A DNA stretch of 64,000 nt from Diacronema lutheri (GCA_019448385.1 JAGTXO010000041.1:1-64000), one strand, 5' to 3'. Counted from the stretch's first letter, positions 1 to 14,000 are shown. The notes: generated from the sequence alone by a model not told the origin. Made by a program: numbers and translations.

Positions 1-565
1 TATAGATGGTCAAGCCAAATCCGATCAGGGGCACGATCGCGCCCCGAGTGCAGCGCGGGCCGTTCGGAAGGACGTCCTTGTGAGGGAGCTCTTCGCGTTT
101 GGCGAGCGGGGGAGCACGACGCGCAGCGTTGCTGCGGCGGCGTGCGGGCGGCGAGCAGCGGTCGGGCTGCTCGCGACGAGGCCGGAGCAGACGGCGCCGT
201 GGCCGCCGGCGCAGGTGACGCGCGCCGACGAGCCGTAGCGAGCGTCCGTGATCCGCACGGCGGTTGGAGCGGGCCGGCTGGTGCGGCGCGCTCGGCCACG
301 GGTGGCGGCGTGCACGGTCGTGCCGCGCGCGGCACGCGTCGCCAGCCGCGCGCGACCTGGGCAGAGCCCGCAAAGCGTCGACCGCTGCGCGGCTCGGCCG
401 TGCGTCAACGCCGGCCGCGCTTCGGCCCGCGCGCGCTGCCGCCGCCGGCACTGGCGCTGGCAGCTCCGCGGGCGGGGGTGCGGGCGCGAGAGCCGCCGCC
501 GCCACCGCCGCCGCGCCCGCCGCCGTCGTCGCCCACCGCCGTCGCCGCCGCCGCCTCCCCCGCCG
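1..565. other. Downstream flank of the Fanzor gene, low-complexity DNA
   Basis: The stretch from about 480 to 720 is made of GCC, GTC and TCG trinucleotide runs that, read on the minus strand, encode an Asp/Gly-rich tail of the upstream gene and then run past its stop at 566. The remaining roughly 470 bases contain only overlapping open frames typical of very GC-rich DNA. In Fanzor and TnpB loci the guide RNA normally lies next to the 3' end of the nuclease gene, so this flank is where a guide RNA would be sought. I see no diagnostic structure by eye. Confidence 0.4.
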
Positions 566-3110
566 TCATCGTCGTCGTCGGCCGCCGCCGCCTCCGTCGC
601 CGTCGCCGTCGCCGTCGCCCTCGCCGCCGCCGCCGTCGCCGCTGCCATCGTCGTCGTCGTCGTCGTCGCCCTCGTCGTCGCCGTCGCACTCGTCGTCGCA
701 GTCGTCGCCCTCGCCGTGCACCATGCGCTCCTCACGCTCCCACACCTCGCCGCGCGCCCACCAGGCGAGCACGAGGGCAAAGCGCTCAGGCGTCGACGTG
801 GTGTCGCGCCCGGCCGCGTGCGCCGCCATGTCGTGCACGTCGTAGAAGATGTTGCGCGCGGCGTTGTAGTCGCGGTGCACGGGCTTCTTGCCGCCGTTGC
901 ACGCCGGGCAGATGACGAGCGCGTGCACCGTGCGCGTGCCGCCCTTTGCCACGGGCAGGCGCGGGTTCTGCGCGAGCTCCGCGCCGCAGCGCTGCAGCCT
1001 GCCGCCCTTGGCGAGCCGCGGCATCGAGCAGTGCATCGACGTGTACGGCTCGGGCACGAAGACGGCCGCGACGCCGCGCCGCCGCAGCTCGCGCAGCAGC
1101 CCCACCTGGAAGGCGGGCGGCGCGCCCTTGGGCTGCGCGCCCTTGTGGTCGCGCAGCCACTTGCCCACGCACACGAGCAGCCGGTCGCGCGTCACGCCGT
1201 CGACACAGTGCGCCGCGATGAGCGCCTCGGCGACGCGCGCCGCGTTGGACCGCCCGCCGCTGTCGCGCCGCCAGCGCTCCTTCCGGCGCGCCGGCGCGTC
1301 GTACACGTGCTCGGCGGCGCGCTCGCGCACCCGCGCGCTCTCGCGGTGGAAGGCGTGGAACTCGCCCTCGCCGAGCACCTTGGCGCTGTGCGCCTCGCCA
1401 AGCCGCGCCTCGTCCGCCTCCACGCTGAACTCCTCGCCGCGCCCGTCCTTGCGCACAGCGCCGCCGCGCCGCGTTGGTCTTGGCCGTCTCGCGCGCAAAG
1501 CCCGCGGCGCGCGCGCGCGCGCGCCTGCGTGAACTGCCGCCAGACGGCCGCCCGCCCGACGTGCGCAGAGTAGGTGGTGATGTTGCCCATGTTCGGGTCG
1601 GCCGCGACGACGACCGCCGCCTCGACGTCGATCGCCCGCCGCAGCTCGGAGCCGAGCGCGACGGCGATGCGCCCGTCCGGCCGGCGCCAGCGGTGCAGGA
1701 CGCCCGAGCCGCCGGCCGGCGCCTGCGCCTTCGGCACGAGGACGGTCCCGACGGCGTGCACGGCGACGCCATCTGTCACCACCGACTTGACGGGCTGCCG
1801 GCCCGGGAGCGGCACGCGCGGCAGCGGCGCGAGGCCAACCCACGAGCGCCGCGCGTGCCACGGCAGATCGGCCGGCGGCCGCTCGCGCCCGGCGTAGTCG
1901 AAGACGCGGTTGGAGATGTCGAAGCGCGTCGCAAAGACCGCGTACCTGACGCGCACGTCCGACATCGGCGGGGTGTTGCCGTTTGTGCCTGTCCACTTGA
2001 TCGGCTCGCCATCGTGGTCGCGCAGGTCCAGCGCCTTGAGCCGCGCGCGCAGCTCCTTGCGCTCGTCATCCGAAAGCGTCACCCAGATGGCGCTCGCGGC
2101 GAGGCGCACGTTGCGCGGCACCTGCGCGCAGCGCGCGGCGCGCGAGCGCGCGGGCGCGTGACCAACCTGGCCGCGGGGCGGCGCGCACGGCGGCGGCGCG
2201 CGCGCTTGGGCGCTCGGCGGCGGCAGCGGCAGCCACGCCTCGCGCGCACATTGTGCGTGCGCAGCGGCGCCACATTGTACCGCGGCGGCCGTCCGGTCAG
2301 CTGCGTGTGGATGTGCGCGAGCCGGCAGAGCAGCGCCTGCCCCTCGGCCACGTGCTGCAGGGTGCGGATCTGCACGAGGAAGTAGCGCGTCGTGTGCCGG
2401 TCGTAGTTCCACCTTTTCGTGGGCGTGCACTTGTAGTCGATCTTGTGGAGGACCATGTCGGGCAGGTGGCGGTCGAGCGCGGCGGGGCAGCCGACGCGCG
2501 CGCCCTCCACGTCGCCGCGCAGCAGCCGCTCGCACAGCTCGCGCACGCGCGCGTTTCGCTGCATCTCGGGCAGCGCGACGAGCGCCTCGTCGCGCTCGAC
2601 TGCCGCGCGGACGACGTCGCGGAGCAGCCCGTTCACGACGCGCGATGGATGCATCAGGCACGCGGTGGACACCTGCGTCGCCTCCGCCTCGAGGATCTCC
2701 GTGAGGCCCACCGCGCAGACGGGCTGGACGCCCTCGGCCATCTCGCCGACGGCGCGCGCCGTCGCCGCCTTGGTCTGCGCGGCGGCTTGCTCGGCGGGCT
2801 TGCCTCGGGGCGCTGCACCGTACGTGCTCTCGTCCTTGTGCCAGCCGATGGCCGAGAAGATCGCACGGACGGTTCCCTTGTCCATCGTGGTCGACGTGTG
2901 CACGCTGGTCGACGGGCCGCCCGACGCCGCGCCGACGGCCTGCGCGCTCGCCACCGCAGCCTCGTCGCGCACCACCTTGTTGATGACGCGGTACGCCTGT
3001 GTCGTGAGCCTGTGCACGGCCGCCGCGATGCGCCGCAGCTCCTTCCGCGCACCGGGCTGCGCCGTCACCGCCTGCGGCCCCGCGTTGAGCGTCGAGCGCT
3101 TGACCACGAA
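566..3110 (-). CDS. Fanzor (eukaryotic TnpB-like) RNA-guided nuclease, C-terminal part of the giant gene
   Basis: The three RuvC signatures of the TnpB/Fanzor family appear in the right order. AADPNMGN at about 1581-1604 carries the first Asp. VPEPYTSMHC at about 1026-1060 matches the family's E-x-x-TS-x-x-C box with the second acidic residue. HRDYNAARNI at about 847-882 matches the RD-x-NAA-x-NI box with the last Asp. Between the last two boxes, pairs of Cys (CGAE, CPAC) suit the zinc finger inserted in this nuclease. The helical N-terminal part (3110-2250) and the segment after the intron (RYNVAPLRTHN followed by VPRNVRL) resemble the region before RuvC-I in Fanzor proteins. The tail is Asp/Gly-rich. 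The coding path shifts frame about twice in the RuvC half, so this copy is probably inactive unless the assembly is wrong there. Confidence 0.8.
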
Positions 3111-6100
3111 GCCCGGGAGCACGCTGACGCGCGTGCGCGCCGTCGCGCCGCCGGCGGCGCGCGCGCTCGGCGCAGCGGGCTCGTCCACGCGCGCGCGCTC
3201 GACGCCGCGCGCGCGGGGAACGCTCGGCGCGCGCGCGCCCGCGGCGTCGCGCGCGCTCGCGGCGGCACCCGCCGCGGCGCGCTTGCCCGCGGCGCCCGAC
3301 TCGCCGTGCGCGCGAAGCGGCGCCGACGCCAATGCCGACGCCGCGCCCGCGCCGCCGCTGCCGCTGCCCGATACGCCCGCGCGCCGCTTCTGCTCGTCGC
3401 GCGTCTTGCGGAACTGGGCGACGAGGTCGCTGCTCACGTTGGCCTCAGGCTCCCACGTGTCGGCGCTCTCGTCGTAGCCCCGCCACCTGATCCGGAACTG
3501 GAACGTCACCTTCTTGCCCGCCTTGCGGCGCTCGTCGACGACCGCCTCGACCTCGTACGTGCGCGCCTCCTCGTCGACGCTCGCGCCCGCCGCGCTCGCG
3601 CCCGTGTCCGGCCACCCAGCGACCGTGCCGCCCAGCCTCTCGGCGGCCGCGCGCAGCTGCCGCTCGCGCTGGGCGGCCGCGGCGCCTCGCGCGACCAGCG
3701 CGGGCAGCATGCCCGCGCCGCCCGCGAGGCCGTGCGCGCCGACGCTGGCGGTCATCAGCGCGTCGAGGCACGCGAACGTTGCGAGCGCACGCGCGCCATC
3801 GTCGCCGCCGCGCGGCTGCGAGCGCACGACGGGCGATGGCCGCGGCTCCCCCTCGGCCGCGAGCAGCGGCCAGATCGCACTGGCCAGCGCGACGGCATGC
3901 GCGCCGACCGCGACGGCCACGTCCGCGTCGAGCGGCGCAAAGTCGTAGCGCACGAGCGCGGCCGGGCGCGAGTCGTCCGTCGGCCGGTCGGCGACGAGCA
4001 GCCCGACCGGGCGCGGCGGCTCGCCGGACGGCGCGGCGACGGGCACGCAGAGGAGCACGACGAGCAGGCGCGGCGTGCCGCCGAGCAGCGCGCGCGCGGC
4101 ATCCGCCCCGTCGGCTCCGCCGCGCGCGGCCGCGGCGAGCAGCTCGGCCGCGCGCGTCGGGCCCAGCGCCGTGCGCGCGTCCTTGCGCGCGCGTGCGCGG
4201 GCCGTGTACGCGGCGCAGGCGTCGTCGAGCACCGCCGCGCTGGGCGCGGTGCCAGTCGTCGCCCACGCGCGCAGCGCGTCGCGCACCCGCGTGACGATCG
4301 CCTGGTCGACCGCCGCCTCGCCGGCAGCGTGCGCCGGCGCGCACGCCGGCGGTGCGGCGGCAGGCGCGAGCGCGGGCGCGCCGTCGGCGCCGTCAACGCC
4401 GACGGCGCCGTCGGCGCGCCGCCACGCGAGCTTCGCCTCGATCTGCTGCCGGACGGCGTGGCAGTGCCGGTCGATGCCGCGCGCGTCGTCGAGCGCGGCC
4501 AGCGCGTCCTCAGCGGCGGGACGGCCGCTCGCGTCCGCGACGGCCTGCAGGCAGAGCAGCGCGGCCGCACGCGCGTTGCACGCGCTCTGCGGCTCGGGCG
4601 CGAGCGCGAGCTCGAGCTCGAGCGGCGACGCGCCTCGCGCCGCGGCGATCGCGTCCATCAGCACGTCCAACCGCTGCACCAGCGCCCTGTGCGCGTCGCG
4701 CGGCGCGCCCGTCGACGGCGCGCGCGAGCGCGTCGCCACGAGCCCGAGCGCGCGCGCCGGCGCGCCCGCCGGCGTGTGCAGCACGAGCAGCGCCGCGCCC
4801 GCCAAGCTCGCGTTGCGCGTGACGAGCGCGAAGATGCGCGTCGCCTCGTGCGCGCCCACCGACGCCCAGATCGCAGCGCGATCGGCGTCCGTCTGCGCGT
4901 CGCACAGGTCGCGCACGTCGTCCGGCGCGAGCAGCGCGCCGCCGCCGGCGGAGCGCGCGACGATCGCCCGCGCCTCCGCCACGAAGACGGCCTGCGGCAG
5001 GTCGGCGTGGCGCGCGTCGACGATGGCGCGCGTCGCGTGCACGCCGAGCTCCACGCCGCGGTAGAAGGCGCGCGCGTTGGCCGCGCGCGCGTGCGCCGGC
5101 CGTCCGTCCGCGTTGCGCCTCGCGCGCGCCTGCTTGCTCGTGCGCGCGAGGCCGTCGCGTGGCGGTGGCGGCAGCGTGGCGAGGAAGCGCGCGGCGGGCG
5201 GCGGCGCGCGCACGCCGCGCTGCCGCCGTGCGATGGCCGCGAGCCGCCGGCCCGCCGCGCTGCCGCCCGCGCCGACGTGCTGCCGGCGGCCGAGCGCCGC
5301 CGGTGGCGGCGGCGGCGGCGGCGCGGCGGCGGGCGGCGGCGCGACGGCGGGCGGCGGCGCGGCGGCGGGCGGCGGCGCGGCGGTGGGCGGCGGCGCGGCG
5401 GCGGGCGGCGGCGCGGCGGCGGGCGGCAGCGGCGGCGGCGCGGCGGCGACGGCAGCACCAGTCGGCTTGTCCGCCCACGCACCCGAGACTCTGTCCCAGA
5501 CCTTGCCCCATGGCGCGCGCCCACGCGGCCGCGCGAACTGCCCCGGCTCGAGCGCCTGGCCGCGCTTGGCGGCGGCGGCGGCGGCAGGGGGCGGGCGGCC
5601 GGCGCGCCAGTCGAAGACAGGTGCAACCGTGGCGGCAGGCGCCGAGTGCCGCGCGTCGGTCACAGAGCGCGTGGTGCGCGCGGCGACCGTGGCACGCCTG
5701 GCGGGCGGGCGGTGAGCAGCGCCCGCCGGCGCGCCGGCGGGCGCGGCCGCCGCGGAGGCGCCGCGCTTGCGCTTGCGCGTGCCGCCGCGCGTGCGCCTGC
5801 GCGCGCGCCCGCCGCGCGCCCGTTCGGCCTGCGCGTCGCCAGCCGCGTCGCCGGCCGCGTCGCCGCGCCGCACGTAGACGACCGCGAACGCCTCCTCGCC
5901 GGTCCCGTCGACGCCGCCGCGCGCGCGGCGCAGGACCGACCGCCACTGCAGCCGCCGCGCGCGGCCGGGCTCGCACGCAAACCAGCGCCCACCGCGCCTG
6001 ACGACGGCCACAAAGTCGTCGTCGCGCCGCCCGCGCCGGCGCGTGCGCAGCAGCACGCACTGCACGTCGAGCCAGCCCTCGTGCCAGTCGGCCGTGCTGG

Positions 6101-9100
6101 GGGCGACGCGAATCGACTGCGGGAGCTCGACGCCAAAGCCGGCGAGGCGCACGATGTGCGCGACGATGACGCTCGAAATGGCGGGGGCGCTCGACGGGTC
6201 GCCCGCTGCAGCGAGCACCGCCCCGCCCCAGTGCTCACGCGTGACGCAATCCGCGTCCTCGACGTGCACGTGCGCCACGCTCGCGCCGAGCTGGTGCAGC
6301 AACGCGCAGATGTCGGCGTCGACCGTCCTCTCCTCCTCGGCCGCCTCGGCCGTGCAGCGGGCGGCGGCGTCGCCTGCCGGCTGCCCGAGGTACGCGATCG
6401 CCCGCTCGACGGCCGCGCGCTCCGCACGCGCTGCGCTGTCGATCGCCGCATTGCCGACGGGCGCGCGCAGCGCCGCGATCGCGTCTTGCAACGCCGTCGC
6501 GTCGCCCGTCGCCGCCGCCGCCGTCACCGCCGCCGCGCTCGCGGTGCCGTGCGCGACGGCGTGCAGCGCGGCGGCGCGCGCGGCGGGGATGCGCCCGTCC
6601 AGCGCGAGCACGAGCGGCGGCCCGGCCGGCGTCTGCTGCCGCCGGTGCCGCCGGCTCGCAGCCGGGTGGTCGGCGCGCGCGCGCTCGAGCCGCGCGCGCC
6701 GCTCGACGACGCGCGCCCAGAAGGCCTGCACCCTCGGCTGCGCGAATGCAAGCCAGCCGGCGCCGCGCGTCACGACGTGCACGACGATCCGGTCCTCGTG
6801 CCTGAGGTACTGCACGTAGAGCGCTTTGCTCACGCCGAGGACGTGCATGCCGAGCTGCAGCTGATCGCGGTGCGGCTGCGGCGGCCCGTCCTCGTGCGCC
6901 GTGGCGCCCGCCTTGGTGAGCGTCTTCACCTCGACGAGGACCTGCTCGTTGTTTTCGGGGAGGATGGCGAGCCCGTCCGGCGAGAAGGCGAACGGCGCGC
7001 TCTTGTCGTGCGGGTCCGCACGCACCATCGGCAGGTTGCACACGACGGTGATGCCGTACGCGGCCGCCAGCTTGCGCAGCGCGACGGCCTCGCCGAGGAT
7101 GCCCGCGGTCGTCGCCTTGGTCCGCACCTCGCGCCGCCGCCGGTGCACGTACTCGTCGGTGAGCGTCTCGTGCGCGACGCCGGCGTTGTCGTTCACGACG
7201 TCGCCAACCTTGCTGCCCGTGACCTCCTCCCATCGCTCGTCGTGCCAGCGCGGGCTGCGCTGCGCGGGCGCGCCCGCGCCGACGGCGTCGAGCACGCGGC
7301 GCAGCGCTGTGCCGTCGGGCGCAGCAGGCACGCGCGCGCGGTCCTGGGCCTCGCGAGCGTCGAGGACGCGGCCCGTAGTGGAATCTTGGGGTAGGTCGAG
7401 CTTGCTCGCCTCGCCGTAGCGGCTCTCCAGCTGGCGCGGTGCGTCGGCAGGGCCGCCGTCCGTGCGCGCACCCGACGCGCCCGCCAGTGCACGCGGCGCA
7501 GCGTCCGAGGCGCCCGCCGCGCCCGCGCCGCCGCCAATCGCGCCAGCGCACGCGCGCGCCGCGACCTGCGGACGGCCAGCCGCAGGGACCTCGTCCGCTC
7601 GGCCGGCCGCTGCGTCGGCCGTCCGCTTGGCCACCTCGCGCACGTCTCCGAGCGCGAGCGTGGCTGGCGCCGTCCAGCTCCCGTTGCGTTTGTCCCAACA
7701 TTTGAGCAGCCCGCCAAGGAAGGGCGTGCCCGTCGGGCGGTCCTCGGGCACCTCCGCCAGGATCGCGTCGACGCGCAGCGCGGCCGCCACATCGCAGAAC
7801 GCGCGCGCGGCGCGCGCCATCCGCTCGGCGCGCGCGCCGCCGTCGTCCGCCGCGCGGCGGATGGCGTGGCTCACGTGCGCGACGCGGAGCGAGACGACGG
7901 CGTGCGCCGGCGCGTCGGCGCCCGTGCCGAGCGTGTGCCGCCGGATGGCCAGCTGCCCATCGCCCATGCGCGGCGGCAGCGACGCGCACGCCGCGACGGT
8001 CGTCGTGCCGGCCGCGCTGTCGCACAGCCAGCTCGCCTCGCCGCCGCCCGCAAACTCAAAGGTCGCGAAGCCCTCGCGGCCGAAAAGCGCGACGAAGTGG
8101 TCGAGCACCGCCTTGTTGATCGCGCGCGCCGCCGGCCGCGTCGATGCGCCGCGGGCAGCGCCACCCGCCGCGCCGCGCGCATCGCTGCACGTCGCAGGGC
8201 AGGTGCAGCCGGACGCGCGCACGCCGTCCGACCGCGTCCGCGGCAGCTCGAGCTCGCGCACCTTGGGGCAGAACCAGAGCGGGTTGGACGCCTCGAGGCA
8301 CAGCACGACGAGCCGCCCGTCCGTGCCGGCCAGCGCGCGCGCGTCGCGCAGCAGCTCGACGGCGAGCTCGGACGTCGCCGCGTGCACCGCCGGCTCGCCC
8401 GTCGCGCGGTCGGGCGGGAAGAGGCCGCCGCCGACGAGCGGGCTGGGGCAGCGGCCGAGCATCACGAGAAGCGGCGGCGGCGGCGTCTGCGGCGCCTGCT
8501 GCCCGACCGCAGCCGCCGTCAGCCCGGCCAGGTCGGAGCTCGTGCGGAGGGCCTTGAGCGCGACGCGCGAGCCGGTGCCCGCCTGCTCGGAAAACGTGGC
8601 GAGCATGGCGCACGTGCTCGCCCTCGCGCCGCACTGCCAGCTGACGCGCGCGAGGAGGCCTTCCAGCGTGTCGTTTTCGCGCGGCCGCGTGACCGCGTCG
8701 AGCGCCGCCGGGCCGAGCTGGAGGCTGCCGGGCGTGACGCACAGCACCGCCTCGTGGTAGGCGCGCAGCAGCTCCCTCGGCAGCTGCTCGGCGGGCGTCG
8801 CCGCCTGCCCGCCCACCCACCGTGCACCGTGGCCGCCGTCGCCCGCGCCCGCGAGCCGGACCGCCGGCCCGCCCGTGATCGCCGAGGTCGGTGGCGTGCC
8901 GAGCGCGTCGACGAGCGCGCGCACGGGCGCGACACGCCTGCGCGCAGCGTCCGCGCCGACGGCGAGCGCGGCGATCTGAGCGCCGTCCCATGCGCGCTCC
9001 CTCGCGTCGTCCCGCGCGGCCGCCGGCGCGGCGCCCGGCCGCGCGCCGGGCGGCACCGCGCACGCCGCCGCGACGACCTCCGCGCGCGCGCCGGCGGCGT

Positions 9101-10956
9101 CGGGCGCGTGCAGCTGCGCGAGCGCGCCAAAGAGCGCGGCGGCCGAGCGGTAGCGGCCGTGCGCCGCGACGAGCGCGTAGAGCACGCGCAGCGCGGCCAC
9201 GCCCGCCTGGTCGGGCGCGTCGTCAGCGATTTGCTCGACCTCCCACGTGCGCGTGGGCGGCGGGCTGCCGTCGGCCGGGTCCGGACGCAGCGCCCACGCG
9301 CGCTCGACGATCGCGTTGAACACGTCGCGCGCGGCGCCCTCGTCAAACTCGGCGGCGCCCGCCGCGTGCGCGCACCACCCGTGCACGCGCGACGTGGGCG
9401 CGTCCACGGCGCGCTGCACGACGAGCACCGCCGGCCGGTCGACGCAGCCGAGGCTCACCGCCGCGTGCTTGCCCTCGAGCAGCGCCGCCGCCGCAGCCTC
9501 GACCAAGGCGTCATCAGGCGCGTCGCCGACGACGACGGCACAGCCGTCGCCGTACTCGGCCTGCATCGCGGCGACGCACGACGCGACAAAGTCGCCGCCC
9601 GCGGCCGCCGCGTGTCGCGCCGCCAGCATCCGGCGCGCGATGGCAAGCCAGACGTACTCGGCCGGCGCGCGCGCGGCGCGCGCGCGAGGCGCGCCGGCCG
9701 CGCCGCGTGCGCCCGCGCGTGCGCCTCCAGCGGCCGCAACGGCCGAGGCGGCTGGAGCGGCGGTGAGCGTGCGCCGCGCGCGCTTCGCCGGCCGCGTGAT
9801 GGGCGATGCACCCGCCATCGCACCGCCCGCAGCAGCCGGTGCGGCCGCCACAGCGCCCGCCGCAACGCCACTCGTCACGACGCCCGTGGCGGGCGGCGCG
9901 GCGTCGGACGCGGCCGCCTCGACGGGCGTCGCGCAACTACCGCCAGCGGTCGCGGACGCGCCCGGCGACGCGTCGGCGAGGAGGTGGCGCAGCACGCCGC
10001 GCGCGAGCGCGACTCGCACGGCGAGCGTCAGCGCGCGCAGGCGGTCGGAAGGCGAGGCGTCGCGCTCGGCGTCGGCGGACGTGGCGGCAGCAGGCGGGGC
10101 GGCGGGCGGCACGGCGGCGGGCTGGGCGGCCGCCGGCGCAACCTCGTCGGCCTTGGCCAGCCAGACGAGCCCGGCGACTGCGAGCACGACGCTGTACGCG
10201 CCGACATCGTCACCCGCAACGCGCGCCAGCCGGGCGTGGGCGTCGGCCTCGGACACGGCGACGTGGAAGAGCACGTCGTCGCGGGCAGCTTGCTCGGCAA
10301 ACTGACGCAGCTGCTTGGCCATCGTCACGCCGGCGACGCACGCCTCGCCCGCCTCTGCCTCGACCTGCTCGTCCTGGCCGATGGCGGACGCGCCGGCCTC
10401 GGCGCCAGCGTCGAGTGTCCGGCGGCGCTCGAGGGCAAAGCCACGCACACAGACGCGCTGGAGGCCGCCGAGCGCGCCCGCCTTCTCGTGCAGCGCGCAC
10501 GACAGCTCGACCACCGAGTCCACGCGCCTCGCGGCGGCGCCCCCCCGCTCGCCGCGCGTGGCCGCGCGCACGACGAACACCGTGAATTGCGCGCGCTTCG
10601 CCGCGCGCGCCGACGCGCACGCGTGCTTCAGGAGCCGGCAAAGCGCGGGCCTTTGCGCCGCTGCGCCCCGCGTGCACAGCAGCAGTTGGCCGCGCTCGTC
10701 GCCCAGCTCCTGCTCGACGGCGGCCTCGAGCGCGTCGTCCGTCAAATCGCCGTGCTCCGTCGAGGCGAGCGCGCGCGCAGCCGCGAGCGCCAGCTCGCCT
10801 GCGCCCGCGCGCCGCCGGCGGCGCGCACCGGCGGGCGCGTGCGGCGCCGACGCGTGTGACGACGCCGCCGCGTCCGCGCGCGCACACGCGGCGCGCAACG
10901 CCTCACGCGCCGAGGCGGCCGCGCGCGCCCTGGGCGCGAGCTTCAAGAACGTGCGC

Positions 10957-11024
<68 letters not shown>

Positions 11025-14000
11025 GCCGGCGGCGCCGGCCGGCGGCGGCGGTGGCGGCGGTGGCGGCGCGGCCACGGCGGCGGCAGCAGCGGCGGCGGCG
11101 GCGGTGGCGGCGGCGGCGGCGCCCAGCGCGGGCGGCGGCGGCGTGGCGGCGGCGGTGGCGGCGGCGGTGACGCCAGCGGCGGCCTTGGCGCCGCGCGTCT
11201 GCGGCGGCGTTTCGGCGCGATCGGGGCTGCCCCCGCCACGCACCGCGCTCGTGACCGCGCAGACGCCGCCCGGCGCACGATCGCTGGCCGCGCCGGTCAG
11301 CGCGACGCGGAGGCGCTCGCCGACAGCGTACATGTCCGCCACGCTGAACGTGCGCGGCGCGGACGAGCAGCCCGCCGCGGCGAGCGCGTCGTTGAGCGCG
11401 CCCACTATCGCGAGGCCGCACGTCGCGCCACGCTGCGCCGCCTCGTTGAGCAGCAGCGCGCGGCGCACGCGCGAAATGTCGAGACCCGCCGCGTGCAGCG
11501 TGGCAGTTATCGCCTTGGCGAGCATGAGCGCCTGCCTGCAGGGCGACGCGAGCGTGTCGACGAGCACCGCGTCGTAGCGATGCTCGCCCGCGCGCGCGAC
11601 GCGCACAAGGCGCAACGCGGTGAAATGGCCGGAGGCGAGCTGCGCGCCGTCGTCACCGCCCGCGCCGCCGCGCTCGTCCGACGGGCTCCACACGCCGATG
11701 ACAGCCTGCGTTGTCGCCTCGCTGCGCAGGCGGTGCAGCAGCGCGGCGCGCTCGGCGTCGTCCTGAAACACCGCGGGTTGCGCGGCGAGCGGCACGTGGC
11801 AGACATGCCCGCCGCCGGCCTGCCCGTGCACGCGCAGCACGACCTCGCAGCACGCGTCGACGGTTGAGGCGAGCATGTCGCCGCTGGCGATGCGCTCCAC
11901 CTCTGCCTGCGGGAGGCCGGCGCTCGCGGCGGCGGCGGCCAGCCGGCGCGCAGCCGCGTCGCCCGCCCACGCAAGCAGCGCCGAGTTGGCGGGTTGGAGG
12001 GGAAGCTCAAGGGCGGCTGGTTCGGTGGCGGTAGCCTCGTTGGCAACGGGCACGTTGGCGGTGCGCGCGTTGGCGGCGGGCGCGGCGGCGATGGCTGGTG
12101 GGGCGGAAGACGCGCCCGCGGCGGCAGGCGCGGACGCGGCAGCGGCAGCGGCTAGTGGGGCGGGGAAAACGCCGTCGGTGGCAGGCGCGGAGGCGAATGC
12201 AGGAGCAACTAGTGGGGCGGGAAAATCGGCGGCAGGCGCGAAGGCGGATGCAGCAGCGGCTAGTGCGGCGGGGAAAACACCGTCGGCGGCAGGCGCGAAG
12301 GCGGATGCAGGAGCGCCCAGCGGGGCGCAGAAAACACCGTCGGCGGCAGGCGCGAAGGCGACAGCAGCAGCGGCCAGTGGAGCGGAGGCGCAGGGCCACG
12401 CGCGCGCCAGCCGTGCAAGCCCAAGCCGCGCGCGAGCGACGCACGCGCCGATGGCCGAGGCGGCGGCGCAGGCCACGACGTGGCCTGGCACCGGTGTGGC
12501 CAGCCGCTCGCGGGTGTGCACGTCGAGCCGCGCCCCACGCCAAGAGCGGCGGCGCGCTGAACGGAGGCGCGCGACCCCGATCGATCCGCCCGCGCACGCG
12601 CGCGCCGGCTCAGTGTGGCCAACGCGCGCCGCTATGCAAGGCGCGCGCGCGATAACGGCGGCTGTCGGCCGTGGCGTGCGCGTGGCGGCGCCGCGGCGAC
12701 GGGCGCGGCACACGAGCCGCTCGGGCGCGCCGCCGCCGCGCGGCACGATGTCGAGCAGCACGGTCACGCCGCGCGCGCGCGCGACCGCCGTGCACGCGAG
12801 CCGCACGGGCAGCGGCGGCCCGTCCGGGCGCGCGAGCGCCGCCACCTCGGCGTCGGTGAGGCTGTGCAGCTCGCGGCGCGCGCGCGCGAACGCGGCGATG
12901 TCCGCGCGCAGCTCCGCGTCCGTGCCGAGCGCGGCACGCGCGTGCACGGGGAGCGACGCGCGCAGCGCGTGGAGCACGCCGCCGCGCGCGCCGCGCGGCG
13001 CCGGCGCGCGCTCGCGCTCAGCGCGCGCGGCGCGCGTGAGCTCGCGCACCGCGCGCGCGAGATTGCGCCGCGCGGCCGCGACGGGAGGGCTAGGTGCGCG
13101 CGCGCGCCGGTTGTAGCGCGGCCGCGCCGAGTCGAGGGGCGGCGGACGCGGTGCGTACGCCGCGGCGCGGCCCGCGCGCCAAAAGGCCGGCGGCGGGCGC
13201 AGCTCCGTCGCGTCGACCGCGGCCGCGAGCGCGCCGAGCGCGGCGTCGCTGTCGCCCGCCGCGTCGGCCGCGTCGACGAGCACGAAGAGCGCGCCGAGCG
13301 CGCGCGACGCGGCCGCCTGCGCGGCGGTGGGGCGGGCGCAGGCAGCGACGCATGCGGCCGCCATGCCGCGCGCCGCGGCGAACGCCGGTGACGTGACGGC
13401 CGCGCCGATGGCAACGGCGGCGGCGGCGACGGTGGAGGCGGCAGCGCCGGCGATGGAGGTGGCAGCGGCGGCGGCGCTTGCCATCGCGCGGCGCGCGAGA
13501 CGCGAGGCGCCACCGACCGCCGCCGCCGCAGCGCGCGCTGCGCGCGCGCCGGTGGCGCGCATCGTCGCCGCGCCAGGCGCCGCCGCGCCGACGCCGCCGG
13601 CGCCCGCGCCGTCGCCGCTCTCGGCCGTGCAGGGCTCCGATGGCGAACCCGGCGTGCGCTGGCGCGTGATGCGCGCGCCGAGGCGCGCGCTCCGCGCCGC
13701 GCGGCCGGCGACGTCGAGGAAGCGCCGTGCGCGCGCCGCGCGCAGGCCACGCGCGCGCGGCGGCGCACCGACAGGCGCCGAGCGCCGCGGCGCGCACGCC
13801 GGCGCGTCGCTGTCGGGTTGCGCAGCGCGCGCGCGGGAACTCGGCGCGGCGTGTGCGGGCGGCGGGCGCGCGCCCGCGCGGCGCAGAGGCGCGAGGCGCC
13901 GGCCGCAGACGAGGCGTGTGCGCAACCAGGACGGCGAGGGCCGCAGGGCGCCGTCGACGTCGCGCATCGGCGGGCCGCGAGCCCGCCGCGCAGCCGTGCG

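Noticed and set aside
3385-3565. Chromodomain as the tail of an LTR-retrotransposon integrase
   Set aside because: No reverse transcriptase, RNase H or integrase core lies upstream in this frame. The next domain is a Fanzor nuclease.
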